A DNA stretch of 7,283 nucleotides from Caryophanales bacterium UBA6259 (GCA_002441135.1 DJVJ01000052.1:1-7283); one strand, 5' to 3'; numbered from the stretch's first letter, positions 1 to 5,836 are shown. Notes: generated by a model from the sequence alone, not told the origin. Numbers and translations are program-made.

Positions 1-122
1 AATCATAGTAGTCAGACCCAGCAAGTAAAGGAAGACACTGTTACAACCAACTCTGGCACCCACACTGGACATACGGGGTTAAACGATGGATATCATAATA
101 CCAGTGAAAATCATAGTAGTCA
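1..122 (+). repeat. 14-bp exact direct repeat inside the His-rich tail
   Basis: The word AATCATAGTAGTCA occurs at 1-14 and again at 109-122, a period of 108 bases or 36 codons, so it is in frame. It encodes the repeated NHSS peptide. Because the first copy touches the window edge, the repeat unit may be longer or more numerous upstream. Confidence 0.6.
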
Positions 123-168
123 TAAAAGTAGTGAACACGGAAGCCAAAAAATGGGTCGACACGAATAA
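1..168 (+). CDS. C-terminal tail of an unidentified histidine-rich protein (5' end outside the window)
   Basis: The frame is open from base 1 to a TAA at 166-168 and gives the last 55 residues of a protein whose start lies outside the window. The tail is polar and low-complexity. It is rich in His (8 of 55), Ser, Thr and Asn and has no hydrophobic segment, so it is probably a disordered or exposed tail. The tetrapeptide NHSS occurs at residues 2-5 minus one and again near residue 37, and the underlying 14-bp DNA word is exactly repeated. His-rich tails are common in metal-handling membrane and envelope proteins, and a cadmium operon lies about 3 kb away, but that link is inference and I do not recognise the family. 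A good terminator follows 15 bases after the stop, which supports this being a real gene end. Confidence 0.6.
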   Translation, partial: NHSSQTQQVKEDTVTTNSGTHTGHTGLNDGYHNTSENHSSHKSSEHGSQKMGRHE

Positions 169-183
169 ATTGTTAAATCGAGT

Positions 184-220
184 AGGAGCTGAATAAATAA
201 TTATTCAGCTCCTTTATTTC
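184..220 (+). terminator. Rho-independent terminator of the His-rich gene
   Basis: A perfect 13-bp inverted repeat has arms AGGAGCTGAATAA (184-196) and TTATTCAGCTCCT (201-213) with loop ATAA, followed by TTATTTC. It starts 15 bases after the stop codon at 168. The T-rich side is on the plus strand; the minus-strand side is not T-rich, so it probably acts in one direction only. Confidence 0.8.
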
Positions 221-319
221 GTATATTCTTATTCTAAAATGGACTAGAGGCTCCATGCTTTCATTCAAGGTTAAGCATCGAATGTAGTTCGTGTACCTTG
301 GACATCAAAAAATAAAAAA

Positions 320-475
320 TTAAGTTTCATTCAAAAATTGAATATCTGCTTGTTTATAATGCTTCCTTAATATCTTGTAAGCTTCATTTTGATTGCCAGT
401 TGTTTCAACGCCTATAATATCTGCTGTTTCTTTTTTATTTTTTAAAGTAAAATAGTAAGTTTTAACTTTTCCCAT
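320..475 (-). CDS. Small 51-aa hypothetical protein, second gene of a two-gene unit
   Basis: This short frame starts with ATG at 475 (MGKVKTYYFTLKNKKE...) and ends with TAA at 320-322. It is preceded by a strong ribosome binding site, AGAGGTGA at about 482-489, with good spacing. It begins only 19 bases after the stop of the 178-aa gene upstream, so the two are almost certainly co-transcribed. The product is small, lysine-rich and soluble (about 10 Lys), with no transmembrane segment, cysteine or signal peptide, and looks like a compact beta-alpha protein (YYFTLKNK, then an amphipathic NEAYKILRKHYKQ stretch). I do not recognise a family. Its placement suggests a partner, modulator or immunity-type companion of the larger protein, which is inference only. 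The RBS and spacing make its translation likely. Confidence 0.7.
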   Translation of the reverse strand: MGKVKTYYFTLKNKKETADIIGVETTGNQNEAYKILRKHYKQADIQFLNET

Positions 476-494
476 AAATTTTCACCTCTTTATT

Positions 495-1031
495 CTATAG
501 AGAAACTTTCTCAAATTCATTTTTTGAAATAAATTCACGTTTCATTTTAATTACGTTTGCAAACATCCAACGAAACCATATTGTACTTTCTACATCCCAT
601 CCATCTAAATTATATGGATAGGATTTTTTTGTTTCAATAACCCCTTGCTTTGTTAAATGGATTCCGTCCCAATGTGATTGCATTTTTTCGAAGTCAATGG
701 TTTCGTCAATTCTAGGTGCATAAAGACTATAGTTTTTAAGTTTGACTTTAATCTTATATTTGTTAACTAACCACTCCAAATCTTCATATGAATTAACTTC
801 ATATAATTTAATATCCGATTTAGGTATTAGCAGGTAACCGTTCCAATAGTCTGTTTCTGGTACTAGAATACCACCAGTTTTCAGACTATATTGAACCCAA
901 TCAGATCCGAAAATTGAATTATAGGTTGAAGTCCATAACCCACCAAGAGGCTTAATAAAATTGTTATTCTTAATTGGTTTCATCTTTTCTTTACTAAGTT
1001 CTTCTGTCAGCACAAATAGCTGTATTTGCAT
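495..1031 (-). CDS. 178-aa conserved-looking hypothetical protein (WTSTY / WDGIHLT / GWDVESTIWFRW motifs)
   Basis: The start is ATG at 1031, supported by AGAAGGTGA at 1041-1049 nine bases upstream; the stop is TAG at 495-497. The protein is soluble, Trp- and Lys-rich, without cysteines, signal peptide or membrane helix. Three segments look like conserved motifs: GLWTSTY at residues 31-37, WDGIHLT at 121-127, and GWDVESTIWFRW at 144-155. These resemble a family of uncharacterised bacterial and phage proteins that I can recall only as hypothetical. The order of a Ser/Thr-rich strand early and a conserved Glu late is loosely like ADP-ribosyltransferase-type folds, but that is speculation. The 51-aa gene follows after 19 bases, forming an operon that may be a two-component module such as effector plus partner. 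I see no convincing SigA promoter upstream; TTTACA near 1119-1124 (minus strand) is only a weak -35 candidate. Confidence 0.75.
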   Translation of the reverse strand: MQIQLFVLTEELSKEKMKPIKNNNFIKPLGGLWTSTYNSIFGSDWVQYSLKTGGILVPETDYWNGYLLIPKSDIKLYEVNSYEDLEWLVNKYKIKVKLKNYSLYAPRIDETIDFEKMQSHWDGIHLTKQGVIETKKSYPYNLDGWDVESTIWFRWMFANVIKMKREFISKNEFEKVSL

Positions 1032-1462
1032 AGAATCAATTCACCTTCTAATCTAAATTTACCTGTTCTTTAATATTAGGCTATACAATTCTTTATTTAA
1101 TAAACGATATATTTGTTGTGTAAAAAAAAATTATTCAGCTAAAATCAGTGCAAACTTAACGACACTTTCCTGATGTATCCAGTTTTACTTTGCATCCTAC
1201 TGCCAAACCTGAAAATACGAAGCTAAATAATAAAATTAAATTAAGTGATAATACAGACTTTGAATCAAAAAAATTTATAATAATGTTCACGTTAACCACC
1301 CCACCTGTTTACACTTATTATTACAAATCTTTTTCACAGAATAATGACAAGAATTTCACATTTTTGTTTTACATCGAAATAAATATCACAAAAATGTTAC
1401 GGTATAATTTAGGGAATAAGAAATGTATTCTAATTGCTGTGGATCTACATAAAGGAATTTGA
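1032..1462. other. Mostly non-coding stretch between the two-gene unit and a decayed region
   Basis: This holds the RBS of the 178-aa gene (1041-1049), a run of nine A at about 1122-1130, and the possible 44-aa minus-strand peptide gene at 1156-1290 listed separately. A 90-codon plus-strand frame at 1190-1462 starts with TTG, has no ribosome binding site and has composition typical of random AT-rich sequence, so I do not call it. A TATAAT at 1403-1408 on the plus strand has no matching -35 element. Confidence 0.5.
1156..1290 (-). CDS. Possible 44-aa hydrophobic, lipoprotein-like peptide
   Basis: A 44-codon frame starts with GTG at 1290 and ends with TAA at 1156-1158. A G-rich sequence that could act as a ribosome binding site (AGGTGGGGTGG) ends about five bases before the GTG. 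Residues 12-30 form one hydrophobic helix (VLSLNLILLFSFVFSGLAV) ending in GLAVGC, which resembles a lipobox with Cys at residue 33. The 12 residues from that Cys are CKVKLDTSGKCR, with a second Cys two residues from the end. It could be a small lipoprotein, a membrane peptide or a chance frame. The N-terminal region contains Asp and Lys separated by several residues, unusual for a signal peptide. No promoter is clear. I consider it a weak candidate. Confidence 0.3.
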   Translation of the reverse strand: MNIIINFFDSKSVLSLNLILLFSFVFSGLAVGCKVKLDTSGKCR

Positions 1463-1540
1463 TATGCTGGATTATTTAATTAAAATCTCAGGAAGAATTA
1501 TTAGAAGGGAAGAATTGCTTGAACAAGTTTGAGGATTTGA
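1463..1540 (+). pseudogene. Fragment of a response-regulator winged-helix DNA-binding domain
   Basis: Read from 1463, the plus strand gives MLDYLIKISGRIIRREELLE, then QV, a TGA, and GFD. This closely resembles the recognition-helix region of OmpR/PhoB-type response regulators, where the usual text is LL.YLI.N.GRV.SREELLEQVWGFD. The TGA stands where the conserved Trp (TGG) should be, so a single G-to-A change explains the stop. After GFD comes another TGA and similarity ends. An AAAGGA lies just before the ATG, but the match begins in the middle of a domain, so this is a scrap and not a start. The fragment is short, about 26 codons, which limits confidence. Confidence 0.4.
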
Positions 1541-1693
1541 TTGACATGAGAGATAGTATATAAAGTTTTCTGATTCAGAGATTTTTCTATTAGAAAAGCT
1601 TTTGACTAATAATAATTTTGTAGAGTAGAGGGGAATGTAAAAGGATAGGGCACTGCTGGGGAGCAACTTGAGCATCAAGTGAAAATTTGCCGA

Positions 1694-1730
1694 AGGTAAT
1701 GGACTTTGATCCATTATCTTTTTTTATTTT
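1694..1730 (+). terminator. Rho-independent terminator, plus strand
   Basis: Arms AGGTAATGGA (1694-1703) and TCCATTATCT (1710-1719) form a 10-bp stem with one G-U wobble and a CTTTGA loop, followed directly by TTTTTTATTTT. No intact plus-strand gene lies upstream, so it is probably left over from a decayed gene. A second sequence, CCATTACCT (1732-1740), pairs perfectly over 9 bp with the first arm and could compete with the terminator stem. Confidence 0.55.
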
Positions 1731-1813
1731 ACCATTACCTTTGGTAAACACAAAAGCGATAAACCCCAGGGGCAAGGGGCATTTTGTTGAAGAGTATCTA
1801 ACTGCTGACTCAT
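1724..1813 (-). pseudogene. istB: istB (IS21 helper ATPase) start fragment, truncated
   Basis: An ATG at 1811-1813 overlaps the TGA stop of istA as ATGA, the translational coupling typical of IS21 elements. The first residues, MSQQLDTLQQN, match the style of IstB N-termini. After about 11 codons similarity is lost and the frame stops at 1724. IstB is the AAA+ helper needed for IS21 transposition and is normally about 250 residues, so more than 90 percent is missing. The 3' part of the element was deleted near position 1780. Confidence 0.5.
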
Positions 1814-2696
1814 ACAGACTCTCCTTCCAATACCGAAAGGTATTCTTTAAATTTATGAATAGAGGGTTTTGCAGCCAATACGGAATTATTCAAGCTGAAA
1901 ACAGGCTTTATTTCTATCTTCTTAGAATTATTTATACTGTTCACTTGGCGATAGCGTTTGGTGTATTCAACGACATCGCTAAATTCAGATGCACTAAAAA
2001 GCTTTCTTTTAACCGCTTCTTTTAGAGCTAAATCATGAACCGATGGTTCATGATTAGTTATTACTCTAGTGATAACTTGAAGCTGGTCTCGGATATATCG
2101 AGGAACAGAATAACGATTGGACAAATAGAGAATGGTATTGTCCTTTGTTTGTTCCATTGCTCTAGATTATGGAAAACTCGGTGTTTAGCAAAGTTTTTTT
2201 TCACATAACCAACAACGTTTTCAACTCTCCCTTTACTTTCGGGATTTGCCTTACGACAGAGGTGAATTTGTAGGTTTCTTTCTTGAATATACTTTTGAAA
2301 TTCAGCAAGTGTATATAATTTCTCCAGCGTTTTCGCTTACAACAAGTAGAGAATCTTGATCATAAACTAGTTCATATAGAATCCCTTCAAAATGTTTAAA
2401 AGCATTTTCCTGCATTAGAACAACATCTTTAGTAGTAAAAGGACGATCGGAATGGGAGAGTACAAAACTAATAAAGTATAATTTAACTTCTTTTCCTAGT
2501 GTTGTTCGCTGAACATTTTGTCCAAAATCTACTTGAGCTTGTTGACCCATTGGTGGATTAAGAATTGCTTGATACTGAGGCTTTATTTCTGTTTTAGGGA
2601 TTAGGGATTGGTATTCTTCTCTTATGTTTTGACAAAGCTTCGTACTGTACTTTCGCCAATTATAAAACTTGGATATCTTTCTCTTACACTTGCCAC
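1810..2696 (-). pseudogene. istA: istA, IS21-family DDE transposase, frameshifted and internally deleted
   Basis: On the minus strand the order of recognisable pieces is VRERYPSFIIGESTVRSF, then a one-base loss in an A run near 2628, then NIREEYQSLIP..., MGQQAQVDFGQ with the first catalytic Asp (about 2530), and LVYDQDSLLVVSENAG with the second Asp. A frameshift near 2310 follows, then HLCRKANPESKGRVENVVGY with the catalytic Glu. After HNLEQWNKQ a deletion near 2155 leads into TKDNTILYLSNRYSVP. A further deletion joins RYIRDQL and the C-terminal domain, ending at 1810. A deletion is also likely in SHSDRPFTTKD, where about eight residues normally stand between the Ser and Asp. The N-terminal helix-turn-helix is missing. 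It is non-functional; the product would have been about 400-500 residues. Confidence 0.85.
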
Positions 2697-2743
2697 TTAT
2701 CCACCTTTCATCTCCTCCACCATGCTGCTAATTTTCTATAAAC

Positions 2744-2778
2744 AAGCGGAAACTGTCCACTTTAGTTTAGCAGTTACA
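2744..2778. repeat. Probable terminal inverted-repeat end of the IS21 remnant
   Basis: Read on the minus strand, the element appears to begin at TGTAACTGCTAAAC followed by TAAAGTGGACAGTTTCCGC. A 5'-TGT start and internal GTGGACAGT-type words are typical of IS21-family ends and transposase binding sites. It lies upstream of istA, as expected. The partner end near istB is not present, so the exact boundary cannot be confirmed by pairing. Confidence 0.45.
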
Positions 2779-3119
2779 CATAGTTGATTAACAACCAGAT
2801 AACATCCATTTAACATTTTTGTTATTATTTATTTTAAATGCTACAAGCGACTCTTTTTATAATTACCTTAGTAACGGAAATTAAATGTACTAAAGCATAA
2901 TATCCTATCTATATTTAATATTTTTTTCCTGTTTAATTTATCCACATGGCAAAAAAGCTGTATTCCCTGAGAATACAGCTTGCCTACTTAAAAGCTTAAA
3001 AAACATATTTTTAAAATTTAAATAAAATATCAAGGTTGTGGTACTTTGCATTCAAAATTTATACATGTATAGTCTCGCAGATGCTTTAGCAATCAGTAAG
3101 TTTTATATTATCTTGTTTT
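2779..3119. other. Gene-free AT-rich spacer carrying the cad operon 3' end
   Basis: No frame of credible length or with a ribosome binding site is seen on either strand. The only structure found is the minus-strand terminator at 2951-2981. The 138 bases between the cadA stop (3120) and that hairpin would be a 3' untranslated leader of the cad transcript and show no obvious second hairpin. Confidence 0.6.
2951..2981 (-). terminator. Rho-independent terminator of the cadC-cadA operon
   Basis: A perfect 11-bp stem has arms AAGCTGTATTC (2955-2965) and GAATACAGCTT (2971-2981) with loop CCTGA. On the minus strand it is followed by TTTTTT (complement of 2951-2956). It stands 138 bases beyond the cadA stop, with no other gene in between. 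Confidence 0.8.
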
Positions 3120-5246
3120 TTAATCTTCTGCTCTTATACCAAGCAAACGCATGGCATTAAAGGTTACTAATATTGTTGCCCCCATATCGGCTAAAATTGC
3201 TAACCAAAGGGTAAGCCAACCTGGAATAACGAGCAAAGTCGCTACAGCTTTTATACCAAGAGCAAAACCAATATTTTGTTTAATAATTTTCAAGGTAGCT
3301 CTACTTAAACGAATAGTGTATGGCAATTTAGATAAGTCATCTGCCATTAGGGCAATATCTGCTGTTTCTAATGCCGTATCCGTTCCTGCACCACCCATGG
3401 CTATTCCTGTCGTTGCAGTGGCGAGAGCTGGGGCATCATTAATCCCATCACCTACCATTCCAATTTGTTGATATATTTCTCCAAGTTCTTTCACAGCCGA
3501 TACTTTGTCTTCAGGTAATAATTCTGCCCGATACTCATCTACACCAACTTTCAGAGCAATTGCACGTGCTGTTGCATGGTTATCACCTGTAAGCATAATT
3601 GTTTTAGCTATACCAGCTTGCTTTAACTGTTGAATCGCCTTTTTGCTTACTTCTCTAATTTCATCAGCTACAGCAATAATGGCAATAATTTTATCCCTTT
3701 GACTAAGTAACATGACTGTTTTTCCTTCTTCTTGTAATTTTTTAATCTGCTCTTTTTGATCTTCAATTTTTATATTTAATTCTTCAAACATGCGCGGGTT
3801 ACCTATTTGGTAAACTTCGCTTTCAATTGTAGCCTTTGCACCTTTTCCGTGAATCGCTTGGAAATTCTCTGCCTTTGCTATTGGTAATTGTTTACCTTCT
3901 GCCTTTTTTATAATAGCCGTTGCTAATGGATGTTCAGATAATTTTTCAATTCCAGCAGCAATTGAAAGTAAAATATCTTCATTTTTACCACTAGTAGAAA
4001 CGACATCAGTTACAACAGGTTTTCCTTGAGTTAAAGTACCTGTTTTATCAAAAGCGATCGCTTTGAGTGATCCAGTGTTTTCTAGATGAATACCACCTTT
4101 TATTAAAACTCCATGCTTAGCTGCATTTCCTATCGCAGTAACAATTGCAACAGGTGTTGAAACAACTAAAGCACAAGGACAACCAATAATTAAGAGAGCT
4201 AAAGCATTGTATATCCATGGCTTCCAATCAGCTCCAAACAAGAGGGGCGGAACTATTGCTATTAATACAGCTAACATCATAATTGCTGGAGTATAATATT
4301 TAGCGAATTTATCAACAAAGGTTTGAGATGGTGCACGCTGTTCTTGAGCATCTTCAACCATATTGATGATCTTTGAAATGGTTGTGTCTTGGACTAATTT
4401 CGTTACTTTAACTTCAATCGAACCTGATTGATTTAAAGTACCCGCAAAAATTTCATCTCCAATCCCTTTATCTTGAGGAATTGACTCCCCAGTAATAGCC
4501 GCTTGGTTAATAGAAGTCGTTCCTTTTATGACTTCCCCATCCATTGCGATTTTCTCACCAGGTTTTACGATCATTACATCTCCAATTTCAATGTCTTCAA
4601 CAGAAATTTCTACTTCATTTCCATTTCGCAAAATGATTGCTTTTTTTGGTGCAATATCCATTAGGGATTTAATTGAACGTCTAGCTTTCTCCATTGTATA
4701 TACTTCAAGAGCTTCACTCACACCGAATAAGAATGCAACCACAGCTGCTTCTTCATAATACCCAATGATGACTGCTCCGATTACTGCAACGGTCATTAAT
4801 GTGTCCATGTTAAATTTCAGTTTTAATAGGTTTGGAATCCCATTTCTGATATTTTTCTGACCACCTAATAAAGTAGCAATTATAAAAAATGAAATAGATA
4901 AAACAGCTGAAAGTTCTATCCATTCTATTAAAAAGGCAATAATAATAAACACCAAGGATAACCCTGTATATACAAGATGTCGATTCTTACTCCAAAAGTT
5001 CCTTTCCCCTTCCCCTTCAGCTGTTTGGCGAACTACCTTAATGTTGTCAAAGGCACCTAACTTTTCAATCTCATCAGGTGTAATGGTTGCTCCATCAATT
5101 GTTATTTTTGAAGCACCAAAATTCAGGTTTACATTTGCTCCTGTGTACTCCTTTACATTCTGCTCAAACTGAGCAGCACAATCTGTTCAGGAAAGACCTT
5201 CTAATCTAAAAACCTCTTTTGTAGTTGTTTTATTCTCGTTTCTCAT
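3120..5246 (-). CDS. cadA: CadA, Cd/Zn/Pb-exporting P1B-type ATPase; full length but with an in-frame TGA at codon 20
   Basis: CadA pumps Cd(II), Zn(II) and Pb(II) out of the cytoplasm using ATP. Read from ATG at 5246, behind AAAAGGAGG nine bases upstream, the frame runs 708 codons to the stop at 3120, matching CadA family length (about 700-727). An HMA metal-binding domain covers about residues 12-75. The actuator motif TGES is at 252-255, the membrane metal site CPC at 356-358, the phosphorylated DKTGT Asp at 400, SEHPLA at 437-442, TGDN at 553-556 and GDGINDAP at 599-606. The subfamily Lys (about 666) and Asp (about 687) in the last helices are present. The start overlaps the cadC end by 17 bases. 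Codon 20 is TGA exactly where the first Cys of GLSCTDCAA belongs; everything else is intact. Either a nonsense mutation silences the gene, or TGA is read as selenocysteine. Downstream restart is poorly supported: the first in-frame candidate is TTG at 4955, inside the first membrane helix. Confidence 0.9.
5160..5176 (-). other. Hairpin just after the cadA TGA (possible bacterial SECIS-like element)
   Basis: On the minus strand the sequence CTGCTCA-GTT-TGAGCAG forms a perfect 7-bp stem with a three-base loop (or 6 bp with loop AGTTT). It starts 10 nt after the in-frame TGA, and the apical loop starts 17 nt after it, with G first in the loop. From memory, the bacterial SECIS model asks for a stem-loop shortly after UGA, with a G in the first two loop positions and about 16-37 nt to the loop. 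The hairpin fits those loose criteria but lacks the bulged U known from E. coli fdhF. It lies within coding sequence and may be chance. Confidence 0.35.
5187..5189 (-). other. In-frame TGA replacing the first Cys of the CadA CxxC motif
   Basis: Codon 20 of cadA is TGA; the flanking residues are RLEGLS before it and TDCAAQFEQNV after it. The family consensus here is G-x-x-C-T/A-N/D-C-A, so the stop occupies the Cys codon, one base away from TGT or TGC. The second Cys (residue 23) is kept. Confidence 0.85.
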
Positions 5247-5607
5247 TTAAAATTGCCTCCTTTTCTTGAAGTTTTAAAGCGTTATTTATAATCTGAGATA
5301 TATCATGATCTTTTAGGCTATAGTATGCAAGTTTACCTTCTCTTCTATACTTTGCAACTCCCATATTTCTCAATAGTCGAAGATGATGTGAGGCTGTAGC
5401 TATAGATGAACCTATAATGGTAGCAATTTCACACACACACAACTCCTTCTCTTGACTTAAGGCATAAACAATTTTTAGCCTTGTATCGTCTGAAAGAAGC
5501 TTAAATATAGATGCTAAGCCCTCTGTTTTTTTTACAGCTTCTTTTTGACGGTCTACAATTTTCGGGTCACAGAAGAAAATATCACAAACATCTTTCTTAT
5601 TACTCAA
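5230..5607 (-). CDS. cadC: CadC, ArsR/SmtB-family metal-sensing repressor of the cad operon
   Basis: This 125-aa winged-helix repressor binds the cad operator and lets go when Cd(II), Pb(II) or Zn(II) binds. The start is TTG at 5607, chosen because AAAAGGAGTG (5615-5624) lies at the right distance and no in-frame ATG is near; length agrees with CadC of S. aureus (122 aa). The helix-turn-helix is about residues 56-83 (ELCVCEIATIIG, then ATASHHLRLLRNMG), with the wing at YRREGKLAYYSL. The alpha3N metal site is present: Cys57 and Cys59 in ELCVC, plus N-terminal Cys8 and Cys13. In CDIFFC the two N-terminal Cys are one residue further apart than the C7/C11 pair I recall in S. aureus. The alpha5 site is largely lost (D-H-D then AL-K-L, lacking the paired His). 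It overlaps cadA by 17 bases, so the two are coupled. Confidence 0.93.
   Translation of the reverse strand: MSNKKDVCDIFFCDPKIVDRQKEAVKKTEGLASIFKLLSDDTRLKIVYALSQEKELCVCEIATIIGSSIATASHHLRLLRNMGVAKYRREGKLAYYSLKDHDISQIINNALKLQEKEAILNEKRE
5256..5264 (-). promoter_or_regulatory. Ribosome binding site that fixes the cadA start
   Basis: AAAAGGAGG on the minus strand lies nine bases before the ATG at 5246, inside the end of cadC. It is a near-perfect Shine-Dalgarno sequence and shows that the real cadA start is upstream of the TGA and not at any codon after it. Confidence 0.8.
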
Positions 5608-5614
5608 TGCCTTT

Positions 5615-5624
5615 CACTCCTTTT
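5615..5624 (-). promoter_or_regulatory. Ribosome binding site deciding the TTG start of cadC
   Basis: AAAAGGAGTG on the minus strand precedes the TTG at 5607 with about nine bases between GGAG and the start. No ATG or GTG in frame is better placed, so cadC most likely begins with TTG. Confidence 0.7.
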
Positions 5625-5648
5625 CCTTTGAGAATTCTTCTCCCTACC

Positions 5649-5675
5649 TTATTAAATATCAAACACTTAGTACAA
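5649..5675 (-). promoter_or_regulatory. Weak promoter candidate directly upstream of cadC
   Basis: On the minus strand TTGTAC (5670-5675) and TAATAA (5649-5654) are separated by 15 bases, shorter than ideal. It is closer to cadC than the strong promoter at 5837-5865, but its match is poor and no clear inverted repeat overlaps it. Confidence 0.2.
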
Positions 5676-5692
5676 TCTAGGTATCAGCAAGA

Positions 5693-5779
5693 TTAAAAAT
5701 GAGATAATTTATTAATCGGGAATTCGATTCAATCTATCACTTCATCGTTTAAAATCCGATCAATAAAGTTTCCTAGCAC
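5693..5779 (-). pseudogene. lspA: lspA (lipoprotein signal peptidase) C-terminal fragment
   Basis: On the minus strand VLGNFIDRILNDEVID is followed by TGA and then IEFPINKLSHF and TAA. LspA, the aspartic peptidase that cleaves prolipoproteins in the membrane, carries GN..DR and then VVD with nine residues between the two catalytic Asp. Both Asp and the exact spacing are seen here, and the FPI that follows resembles the FPIFN..D segment. The fragment is about 28 codons of a normal 150-160, lacks all N-terminal helices and has an internal stop, so it is dead. LspA-like genes are known neighbours of cad genes, for example with cadC and cadA in Listeria, so this scrap probably came from the same operon. 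It sits between the likely cad promoter and cadC. Confidence 0.5.
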
Positions 5780-5802
5780 TCTTTTTGAACAAAATAATCA
5801 AA

Positions 5803-5822
5803 CATTCAAATAATCGTTTAAA
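5803..5822 (-). promoter_or_regulatory. Candidate CadC operator downstream of the promoter, with a second half-site upstream
   Basis: The minus strand reads TTTAAACGATTATTTGAATG here, an imperfect inverted repeat (TTTAAA against TTTGAA). It shares the TATTTGAATG half with the S. aureus cad operator as I recall it (CTCAAATAAATATTTGAATG). It would lie about 13 to 35 bases after the transcription start. A further TATTTGAAT copy sits at 5866-5875, directly upstream of the -35 box. AT-rich words like this can arise by chance. Confidence 0.4.
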
Positions 5823-5836
5823 TTAAAATCGTTTTT

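Larger units (their letters stand above)
1781..2778 (-). mobile_element. IS21-family insertion sequence remnant (decayed, one end missing)
   Basis: The stretch contains a broken istA, the first codons of istB overlapping it, and one recognisable element end near 2778. It is about 1 kb instead of the usual 2 to 2.5 kb. The istA reading frame has at least two frameshifts and several internal deletions, and nearly all of istB with the distal inverted repeat is gone, so the element cannot move by itself. Its orientation is minus. Confidence 0.8.

Noticed and set aside
221..319. Short frames such as a 14-codon ATG frame on the minus strand, and a tRNA-like look
   Set aside because: Too short, no conserved T-loop or acceptor stem, and no recognisable family.
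329..343. Inverted repeat ATTCAA-AAA-TTGAAT near the end of the 51-aa gene, as a minus-strand terminator
   Set aside because: It has only six AT-rich pairs and the T run begins about a dozen bases later, so it is too weak for a terminator.
1190..1462. 90-codon plus-strand frame
   Set aside because: It starts with TTG without a ribosome binding site, has random-looking composition and overlaps a somewhat better minus-strand small frame.
1472..2025. Overlapping 61-112 codon frames on both strands around 1472-2025
   Set aside because: No ribosome binding sites or family resemblance. They cross the response-regulator scrap, the terminator and the istA remnant, whose reading is better supported.
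3151..4758. Plus-strand frames at 3151-3471 and 4528-4758
   Set aside because: They are antisense shadows of cadA, which has unmistakable P-type ATPase motifs.
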